DNA of 64,000 nt, taken from the NCBI GenBank assembly GCA_036346275.1, contig CM070727.1, forward strand, positions 7,555,760-7,619,759. Direction: 5' to 3'. A model generated the notes under the pieces. That model was not told the origin of the DNA and made no database searches. It saw only the letters and a list, made by a program, of their open reading frames with translations. This DNA is from Otatea glauca (taxonomy: Eukaryota > Streptophyta > Magnoliopsida > Poales > Poaceae). Below are positions 56,670 to 64,000 of this stretch, one piece after another (positions within the stretch are counted from its first letter, which is position 1; each line of letters begins with the position of its first letter). The translations under genes and the position numbers were made by a program.

Positions 56670-57295
56670 TGTTTACACCAAAATTTGGCAGGTGTCATCC
56701 GGTTTGGAAGTCCATGGAGGTTACGAAATCAGACTCAGACGGTTGGAAACTAGATCGGATATTAAGGAAACCAAGGCTGATACGGGTCATATTCTCTAAA
56801 CGTGTTGTAAACGGACTCGATCGGCCGATGGGTATAAAAGAGGACGAGGATACACAGCGAAAAAAAAACCCCAACACAATCAATCAACCAGTCTTTACTT
56901 TCGCCTACTTTTTCCTGTCGACTAGGAGTAGTTCTTGTAATTTAGCCTTCTTGTAATTCGATCTTGATCAATAAAGTTGCGCATCGCCGATTGTTGATCT
57001 CCATCAATTACACTCAGGTTTGATTTGTTCTGATTTTGTTGCGCATCACCTTCTTTAGAATCGATCTGCCTTTATCTTCTGATTAGCCTTAATTGGCTAG
57101 TTGGATTTACTATCAACATCTTGATTTAATCGGCTTTTTAGCTGATTGGATCTAAGCCGATCGATCTAGTAGATCGGTTGGAGTTTTATATTTTACCTTG
57201 TCGATTTCAGGTCAAATCGATCGCGTGCTCTGAATCAGTGTTAAATGCGGTGTCAGAGTGGCAAAAAACCCTGCATCAAGTTTTTGGCGCCAACA
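56670..57295 (+). repeat. 3' LTR of gypsy B
   Basis: 626 bp, from TGTTTACACC to GCCAACA. It aligns from end to end with 32026-32651. TATAAAAG at about 56834 corresponds to the 5' LTR TATA. It is followed by target duplication ACACG (57296-57300). Confidence 0.93.
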
Positions 57296-57300
57296 ACACG

Positions 57301-59252
57301 ATTAAAAGAAAGAGTTCAAGTACAATAAAAAATTAGAACAAAAAATAAAATATAATTAATAATCTAATTTCCATACAAACATCAAAATAAAATTGAAATT
57401 CAGAATAATTTTAAAAAAAAAATCAGAATAAAAAAAAGTAATTAGTAATCTGATTTCCATATCAAAATAAAACTGAAATTTAGAATAAAAATTAGTAGTT
57501 GGATTTGTATACGAATTCAAACATAAAAAACTAAAATTTTCCATACGAACATCAAAATAAAGAGTCTACGTTAAGTACAATAAAAAACCAAAATTCCCCG
57601 TAAAAATAAATAAAAGTAGCAATTTGATTTCCATACGAACATCAAAATAAAAATAAAATTCAAAAAAAAATTAATTAAAAATTAGTAATTGATTTGATTA
57701 CGAATACCAACCTACAACTAAAATTTATAATAAAAAATAAAATAAAGTTAGCAATTTAATTTTCATACAAACTCTAAAGTAAAATCCCTAAATAGCTTAA
57801 TCTCGGAATAAAAATGAAATAAAAAAATACCAATTGGATGTATATACGATTCCAACCTAAAACTATATTAAAAAATCTATGTCATGTATGATCCAACAAC
57901 ACACAAATATAATTTAGAATACAAACAAAAAAATGCTAATTTGTTTTGCACAAGAATTCCAATTCAATTTCCATATGAATTTCTATATAAAATCCCTAAA
58001 TAAATATAATCTAGCAAAAAAATTAAAGAAACATTAGCTATTGGATTTATGTATGAATTCAACAAAAAATAACTGAAATTTGGAATAAAAATAAAATAAA
58101 AAAAGAAAGGTCAAAGCCGAAGAAGCCAAAAGCCGCGATGACGAGTGGTGTGCGTTTGCATTATTGAAGAAGTCAGTAGCAAAAGAAGCTTGATGATGAG
58201 GAGGCCCTGGTAGAGAGGAGATGAAGATTTGCATAGAAGACGAACTACAGAGGATATATATCCATTGGGTAGCTAGAAACGTGTCATCGCTACTGAGGGA
58301 CATGACATTACACATGATGGTGGAAAATTTCTCCATATTGTTAGATAACGACTAAAGCAAACATGCTAGCATCATAGAAGATGGGAGGTCGCCGCGTTAG
58401 TGAGGAAGCAACATCGTTGAGTTCGCAAACATTGAATAAGAGAAGCGACCGATATGGGACAAACGTAATTCAAGAATGTATAATATCTTGCATGTGTATA
58501 TGCATGCATGAATTCATTTGAATCAAAACAACTTGCAAAAAACTCAGAGTAGAGATGGCACTACTCTATGGAGTAGGCTTGAGGCCACTAGTGAGAGCAT
58601 GGCGGGTGTCCCTGATAGTGATAAGTAATACTTGTACATGAATGCATTGCATGTTGATGTCGTAACGTTTAGTATTAAGTAATAATTGAGAGAAATAAAA
58701 GATAGTTATACGGTAGAGTATTGCATTAGAAGGGTAGCAGTTGAGAGGGATCGATAAAAAATTAGGCTTACTATTGACGGTTGAAGCAAAAAAGTTATTA
58801 GGAGATCAATAAGAGATATAAGACATATAGTTCTACGGGGCAGCCAGGGTGTGAGGAAGATATGTTTAAAGTAAGTCGCCCATGATGTATCAGTGTACAC
58901 GTGAGCAATGTACTCTAATACCATGTAAAATAATCAGCAAAATATTTGAGAGTAAATAGAGGTACATGTGTTGCATATATTTTGAAAAAAATAGTTACTA
59001 ATGAAGAAAGAACAGGGGTATATAGCTATATGATCTATGCAAGATGAATAGTTGCTACGTTTCGAATAACCCCTAACAACTTATTATTCTCAATGATTTT
59101 CTTCTATCAAAGTTTTTACTTCAATTACATCCCTTAAGTTGAATTTTTCTTCAAACTTCTATTATCATTTTTAATGTTTATGATGTCTTAAAAATCTAAA
59201 TAATCTACAAAATACGTTAATATATTCTCAACCATATAAGTTATATCATTTT
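57301..59252 (+). mobile_element. Helitron 2, 3' part (terminus lost)
   Basis: Resumes after gypsy B with ATTAAAAGAAAGAGTTC, colinear with Helitron 1 from about 30272. Shared landmarks include the ~67-bp array, GCCAAAAGCCGCGATGACGA (58123; 30946 in Helitron 1) and TACAAAATACGTTAATATAT. Homology stops near 59252, before the hairpin and CTAG that end Helitron 1. A segment at 58553-58920 is absent from Helitron 1. No ORF has a domain. Confidence 0.82.
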
Positions 59253-59451
59253 TAATGTGTGCTATGTTAGAAGACGTTGGTGTCACTTGACCCCACTTTA
59301 TACACTGTTGATCCGCTCCTGAGTATCAAGGATGCTGCCATACAGGTACTTGTGTTTATTGAGAAGTTTAAAAAAAACGATGATAACACCCGCATTACGC
59401 TACTACAAATTTTGGTTTAGTATTAAAACATGATCAAAATCTCATGCAAGG
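59253..59451. other. Short unassigned stretch
   Basis: About 200 bases between the end of Helitron 2 homology and a Stowaway-like element. No feature recognised. Confidence 0.4.
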
Positions 59452-59794
59452 TACTCCCTCCAATCACAAATAGTTGTAGTTTTGAACATCGATATAGTCT
59501 TCAAAATACAGTTTTGATCACTAATTTTTATTATAATATATTTATAAAACCCAATAAAATTATAATATTATGAAAGTACTTTTTTTAGTGCTTCTCTTTG
59601 GGCAAAATCTTTGCACAGTTTGAAGACGCTCTCATCCATTGCTCAGCAAGGCAGATTCGGATTCCCCACATCGGTGCGATGATTGAGCCAGCTTGATCAT
59701 GTTTGTTGAGGTGCAATACTCTCCTATTTCTCCTCTTTTTAAAAATTTGACTGTATATATATCCAAAACGATAATTATTTATGAGTGGAAGGAG
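59452..59794. mobile_element. Stowaway-like MITE with a captured insert
   Basis: The left end CTCCCTCCAATCACAAATAG and the complement of the right end CTCCTTCCACTCATAAATAA are inverted; TA flanks both sides (59450-59451, 59795-59796), as for Tc1/mariner Stowaway MITEs. The outer parts look like standard grass Stowaway sequence. The centre (about 59599-59735) is not MITE-like but copies 60979-61099 in the NLR2 5' flank. Confidence 0.65.
59613..59733. repeat. 121-bp direct repeat, copy 1 (in the MITE)
   Basis: GCACAGTTTGAAGACGCTCT through GTGCAATACTCTCCTATTTC matches 60979-61099 at a constant offset of 1366 bases with only a few substitutions. Confidence 0.92.
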
Positions 59795-60534
59795 TAATTC
59801 ATTCTCTATCCAGTCTCTTTCTTCAATGTCTTCTCAAATCTTACGTGATAGGTCTAGATGAAGTGCTGGAAGATTGCTTAAAACTTGAAGAATGCTTCAA
59901 ACTTGGAGTGATTTGGACATTAGGTGATTTTTTTTCTCAACTCTTTGAGTGAACCACGGCATTTAATAATAGGACAAACCAACATATGAGTCAACGTCAA
60001 CTAAAGCTATTTCCAGAAGCAAATCTTGTAGGACGATGGAGTTCTTCAACAACTAGAATTCATATTTTGGTGTTCATATTTACATACATGTGTCTCTCAG
60101 TAAACACTACGAGAGATTGTGAATTTATCCATCTGTCTCCATATTTGAAAGTGTGTGTTAAAAAGATGCACTATGTGGTGGTGTGAGTGCTATTTGCGTG
60201 TGCCTCTATTTTGTAATCAAAATTATTGTATTGAGAGATGGAAAACCTTTTTTATCTGTTGTTGTAAATGAAGGACGGAAATTAAACCATAAAAAGAATT
60301 GAGAGATTAAAGATAGACTTTTAAAAAAAAGAAAAGAAAACATAAAGCTACTTCTCTTAGCCGTTGCTTTTGCCCGCACTGCCCTCCTGTGCAGTTTGAG
60401 CTTTTGGAACTTGAATACCATATTCTAGATCCTTGCTCAATAATTTGGAGGGGGTATGTAATGCTCTTCTTCCTGTAAGATTGCTCGACGGTCGGCATAT
60501 AACGAGGAAATTTCACAAAGCCAAATATTTTTTA
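59795..60534. other. Unassigned DNA, no gene
   Basis: AT rich. A 66-codon plus frame (59986-60186) has no domain. A purine-rich stretch lies at 60320-60345. Confidence 0.4.
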
Positions 60535-60800
60535 CAAGAAAACTATAGTTTTTAATTTTTATTTCATAAAACTATAGATTTTAGGAGAATTTATGTAACA
60601 AAATTATATGTTTTAGAATTAATTGTTTCTTGTAACTAGTTTGATAGCGTGGGTCACATAGTAGGGATACGTGAGACTGCTATATGAGCCTATACCATCA
60701 TACCTGTTACAATAAATGATTAATTATAAAATCTATAGTTTTATGATATATATTCTTGTAAGATTTATAGTTTTGTAAAATAAAAACTAGAATCCATAGA
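60535..60800. mobile_element. Possible MITE with CATAAAACTATAGATTTT inverted repeats
   Basis: CATAAAACTATAGATTTT near 60571 is matched by AAAATCTATAGTTTTATG near 60727 in inverted orientation, with further TATAGTTTTGTAAAATAAAAA outside. No target duplication was fixed, so ends are approximate. Confidence 0.5.
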
Positions 60801-60978
60801 TTTGTACGACAGCCAACACTGTGGGACCGGAAATTTATTCGCGAATAATTGAGATTGCGACGGCCAACACTGTGGGACCGGGGGAGACTGGGAGACAAGT
60901 CTAGCAGGGAAGCAGCAACAGCAGCCACTTCTTCTTTCTCTTTTTATGCAGTCCTTATTTTTTTGGGTAAACTGTTTT
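60801..60978. repeat. Short duplication GCCAACACTGTGGGACCGG
   Basis: GCCAACACTGTGGGACCGG occurs at about 60812 and 60862 in direct orientation, spaced about 50 bases. It is otherwise unassigned 5' flank of NLR2. Confidence 0.7.
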
Positions 60979-61099
60979 GCACAGTTTGAAGACGCTCTCA
61001 TCCATTGCTCAGCAAGGCAGATTCGGATTCCCCAAATCGGTGCGATGATGAAGCCAGCTTGATCATATGTGTTGAGGTGCAATACTCTCCTATTTCTCC
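60979..61099. repeat. 121-bp direct repeat, copy 2 (NLR2 5' flank)
   Basis: This copy has no MITE ends around it and continues into pyrimidine-rich sequence, so it is probably the original location. It lies about 590 bases before the NLR2 start codon. Confidence 0.9.
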
Positions 61100-61687
61100 C
61101 CCTCCTTCTAACTTCTCTTCTTTTTACTGTATCATAGCAACATTGCTACCAATTAACGCAGAAAGCAGCTTGATAGATATACCCGTGATGCATTTAGGTT
61201 CTACAATTAAATACAGGAGCACCTGGAAGCTGAATTTGTTAATCCGTTCGAAGAAAAAGAAATTGGTGTTGTTTCCTGCTTTATACTGCTTGCGAAACTT
61301 GAAAAGCGACTAAATATTTTGCTGTCGTTCTTTTGACAACTTACACCGCTTCTTGCTTTCTCCCCATCTGTCTTACAGCCATTCCACCTTCTTTCTCCAA
61401 CAAGCGCATGTATATCAAGAATAGCGCACGGCTCGCAGCAATTTCCAGCAAATCTGCAGGTATTCGAATGGTTTTAGCATATCAGAATTCTATAGAAACT
61501 AGCTCTCCTTTGCATAACCCTCCTTTGCATTATATCTTGCTCACTAGTTAGGATTTCCTGTTTGATAAAATGCTTCTTTTCTTTCTGTAGATTCGACGTA
61601 CAAGAATGGCACTGAATTTTATGATTGAGCGTTGATTACAGAAATTATGTTTTACTGAAAAGTTGAAGTTGAACTTCAAGAAGAGAA
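61100..61687 (+). other. NLR2 5' flank and likely 5'-UTR intron end
   Basis: Pyrimidine-rich blocks and chance ORFs (61005-61313, 61333-61551) with no domain. An acceptor CTTTCTGTAG ends at 61590; the 97 bases from there to the ATG resemble those before NLR1 (TGATTGAG, AAGAGAAATGGCAGAG), supporting a shared 5'-UTR intron. Confidence 0.55.
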
Positions 61688-64000
61688 ATGGCAGAGATTG
61701 CTCTTCTTCTGGTCATAAAAAAGATTGGCATAGCTGTGGCAGGGGAAACGCTGAAGTTCGCTAGACCTTTGCTTGCAAAGAAAGCTGAGTCAGTGGCAGC
61801 ACTACCAAATGACATGAAGCTGATAAAAAATGAACTAGAGATTATTAATGCCTTTGTCAATGAAATTGATAGGAAGGACCGGAAAGATAAAGTCGTAGAA
61901 ATTTGGCTACAACAAGTCCGAAGGTTGGCTTATGATATGGAAGACATTGCAGATCAGTTTATCTATATTGTTGGCAAACACAATCAGAAAGGATCATGGT
62001 GCAATTATATGAAAAGAATCATCAAGAAACCTCAATCTTTGTTTTCACTGGATGAAGTTGCTACTGAAGTTAAGAGAATCAATCAAGAGCTCAGACAAAT
62101 TAAGGAAAATAAAGACTGTTGGGCCAAATCAATAGACGGTGGGAGTGATATTCCTGCAGCAAACTATGAAAGCCAACAGCTGTATCTACCTGGACATGAT
62201 TACTATATCAATGACGATGAGCTTGTAGGAACTGATAAAAATAAAGAAACCTTGCTTAAGTCATTGAACTCGGGAGGTTGTCATTTGCGGATCATTGCTG
62301 TGTGGGGTATGGGTGGCATCGGAAAAAGCACTCTTGTCAATAATGTGTACAAAAATGAAGTATCCAACTTTGATTGCCGCGCATGGGTTTCTATCTCTCA
62401 GTCATATAATCTGGATGATATCCGGAGAAACATGCTGAGAGAACTCCTTGGAAAAGACAAGGAGGAATTCGATGCTGAAAAGATGAACAGTGCAGAACTA
62501 AGAGTGAAATTGAAGGAGATTCTAGATAAAAAGCGGTACTTGGTCATATTAGATGATGTCTGGAAGGCTGCAGATTTTATGGAAATTAGAGGGGTTCTTG
62601 TTGATAATGGCCTGGGAAGCAGAGTAATAATCACGACAAGATCTGAGGAAGTAGCTTCAAGTGCTGATGATGGTTGTAAGATCAACCTAGAACCTCTAAA
62701 TGCCCATGATGCATGGCTTCTATTTTGCAGGAAGGCGTTTCCGAAAATCGAAAATCATATCTGCCCTCCAGAATTACGTGAATGTGGTCTAGAGATAGTG
62801 GGGAAATGTGATGGATTACCGTTAGCTCTTGTGGCGATAGGGAGCATATTATCCCTAAAAAATAAGACTAATACAGAGTGGAGGTTCTTTTACAATCAAC
62901 TTATTTTGGAGCTACACAACAATGAGAACCTAAATCGCGTGGAGAAAATTCTAAATCTAAGTTATAAGTACCTACCGAGCTATCTAAAGAATTGCTTCTT
63001 GTATTGTGCTATGTTCCCTGAAGACTATCTGATACATAGAAAAAGGTTGATTAGATTGTGGATCGCCGAAGGGTTTATTGAGCACAATGGAGCAAGCAGC
63101 TTAGAAAACATTGCTGAAGGTTATCTGAGAGAACTCGTCCGACGAAGCATGCTTCAGGTTGTAGAGAGGAACAGTTTTGATAGGATAAGTTGTCTTCGTA
63201 TGCATGATCTTGTGCGTGAACTAGCCATTTTCCAATCTACAAAGGAGAGTTTCAGTACAACTTATGACGACACTCATGGGGTGCGACAGGCCAGATTGGA
63301 TTCTCGTCGTGTGTCGGTGGTCCAATGCAACAATGACATTCTGTCATGCATAGATCCATCCAGGCTTCGCACCTTCATGGTATTTTGCAGCAGCATGGCA
63401 CCATCTCCATGGCCTTCTTTTATTCCCTCAGAATCCAAGTACCTTGCAGTATTGGACTTATCAGGCTTGTCTATTGAGACTGTACCAAATTCAGTTGGGC
63501 AGCTATTCAACCTTAGGTACCTGTGCCTCAATGACACCAATGTGAAGAAACTCCCAAAGTCTATTACGATGCTTCTCAATTTAGAAACATTGAGTCTTGT
63601 AAATACACAGTGTTTAAATTTGGCGCAAGGGTTTGCAAATCTGAAGAAATTGCGGCACCTACTTATTTGGATAATGCTAGATAAAAGTTGCAGAAATTTC
63701 AACAGTTATGAAGCTTTGAAGCCATTTGAGGGCTTGTGGAAGTTGATGGAATTGCGCACTTTGCGTGCAGTTCAAGCAAGTAAAATATTTTGTGCAAAAC
63801 TAGGAAATTTATCTCAACTGAGGTTCCTTTGCATTTATGATGTAAGGAGTAGCTTCTGTGCAGAACTGTGCGACTCTTTATCAAAGATGAATCAGCTCTC
63901 AAGACTAGAAATAAAAGCCAGCAACGAAGATGAGTTGCTCCATTTGGAAACTTTGACATTGCCAAAACGTCTTCTAAAACTGATTTTGGTAGGGCGGTTG
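61688..64000 (+). CDS. NLR2: CC-NBS-LRR immune receptor, paralogue of NLR1 (3' end beyond window)
   Basis: 771 codons are open from ATG at 61688 to the last base with no stop. The coiled coil carries EDIAD in the EDVID position. P-loop GMGGIGKST is at 207-215, then LDDVW, GSRVIITTR, GLPLA and an RNBS-D block CFLYCAMFPED; MHD is at 505-507. LRRs follow to the window end at GRL. All nucleotide-binding motifs are intact, so it is probably functional. Compared with NLR1 it lacks about nine residues, mainly around KRRSEIDGRPDQD. About 150 C-terminal residues should lie to the right. Same strand and arrangement as NLR1 indicate a tandem duplication. Confidence 0.95.
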   Translation, partial: MAEIALLLVIKKIGIAVAGETLKFARPLLAKKAESVAALPNDMKLIKNELEIINAFVNEIDRKDRKDKVVEIWLQQVRRLAYDMEDIADQFIYIVGKHNQKGSWCNYMKRIIKKPQSLFSLDEVATEVKRINQELRQIKENKDCWAKSIDGGSDIPAANYESQQLYLPGHDYYINDDELVGTDKNKETLLKSLNSGGCHLRIIAVWGMGGIGKSTLVNNVYKNEVSNFDCRAWVSISQSYNLDDIRRNMLRELLGKDKEEFDAEKMNSAELRVKLKEILDKKRYLVILDDVWKAADFMEIRGVLVDNGLGSRVIITTRSEEVASSADDGCKINLEPLNAHDAWLLFCRKAFPKIENHICPPELRECGLEIVGKCDGLPLALVAIGSILSLKNKTNTEWRFFYNQLILELHNNENLNRVEKILNLSYKYLPSYLKNCFLYCAMFPEDYLIHRKRLIRLWIAEGFIEHNGASSLENIAEGYLRELVRRSMLQVVERNSFDRISCLRMHDLVRELAIFQSTKESFSTTYDDTHGVRQARLDSRRVSVVQCNNDILSCIDPSRLRTFMVFCSSMAPSPWPSFIPSESKYLAVLDLSGLSIETVPNSVGQLFNLRYLCLNDTNVKKLPKSITMLLNLETLSLVNTQCLNLAQGFANLKKLRHLLIWIMLDKSCRNFNSYEALKPFEGLWKLMELRTLRAVQASKIFCAKLGNLSQLRFLCIYDVRSSFCAELCDSLSKMNQLSRLEIKASNEDELLHLETLTLPKRLLKLILVGRL

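Larger units (their letters stand above)
32026..57295 (+). mobile_element. Ty3/gypsy LTR retrotransposon B with nested insertions
   Basis: Two LTRs of 626 bp each (32026-32651 and 56670-57295) begin TGTTT and end CCAACA. They are flanked by ATACG (32021-32025) and ACACG (57296-57300), a 5-bp target duplication with one transition. A PPT precedes the right LTR. Gag, PR, RT, RH and IN run on the plus strand (46328-53213), and an antisense four-exon gene lies at 53390-56316. Solo LTR C plus CACTA D (32679-46319) sit in its leader. LTR mismatches, counted by eye, are a few tens in 626 and mostly transitions. Confidence 0.93.

Noticed and set aside
1..64000. tRNA or rRNA genes
   Set aside because: No cloverleaf or conserved rRNA sequence was noticed by eye; a tRNAscan-SE run would be decisive.

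Overview
This window is plant nuclear DNA, almost certainly from a grass (Poaceae). The evidence is two RPM1-like CC-NBS-LRR genes embedded in nested grass-type transposable elements: two Ty3/gypsy elements with antisense genes, a Ty1/copia, a CACTA (En/Spm), Helitrons, hAT and Stowaway MITEs and a LINE fragment. I cannot name the species. Nothing looks bacterial, organellar or CRISPR-like.

Layout. (1) 1-12783: gypsy element A on the minus strand. It has a 5' LTR (11933-12783), PBS, decayed gag and PR-RT-RH-IN (stop at 5971). A plus-strand, multi-exon antisense gene with a gypsy-type Transposase_28 domain (2203-5262) and an 82-bp tandem array (441-1177) follow on the 3' side. The 3' LTR lies left of the window. 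(2) 12784-19098: a decayed minus-strand copia that A appears to have interrupted; its 219-bp 5' LTR is 18880-19098. (3) 19300-21372: a hAT MITE with a perfect 8-bp target duplication, then a 5'-truncated LINE. (4) 22560-25334: NLR1, an intact 924-aa CC-NBS-LRR gene. (5) 25335-29871: non-coding DNA with a ~30-bp A/T-tract array. (6) 29872-59252: a nest. Helitron 1 abuts Helitron 2. Helitron 2 is split by gypsy element B (32026-57295, two 626-bp LTRs). B holds a probable solo LTR (C, 32679-46319, target duplication ACAGT). C holds a CACTA element (D, 35687-46100, target duplication TAT). (7) 59253-61687: Stowaway-like and other MITE sequence and the NLR2 5' flank. (8) 61688-64000: NLR2, a paralogue of NLR1, open to the window edge.

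How the parts fit. The only intact host genes are the two same-strand NLR paralogues, pushed about 36 kb apart by the transposon nest. Two short tracts between them are far more alike than the rest, which suggests gene conversion. The CACTA carries the usual TNP2-type transposase, a Transposase_24 protein and a Ulp1-like protease, with subterminal repeats at both ends and an additional inverted-repeat block at the promoter of its second gene.

The most interesting signal is in the gypsy elements. Each has, between integrase and 3' LTR, a separate gene on the opposite strand with its own TATA box, introns and a coiled-coil C-terminus. The N-terminal domains differ: Transposase_28 in A and a plant mobile domain (PMD) in B. 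In B all three introns have GT-AG ends, and one frame runs through four exons (895 codons including the stop), broken only by two nonsense codons.
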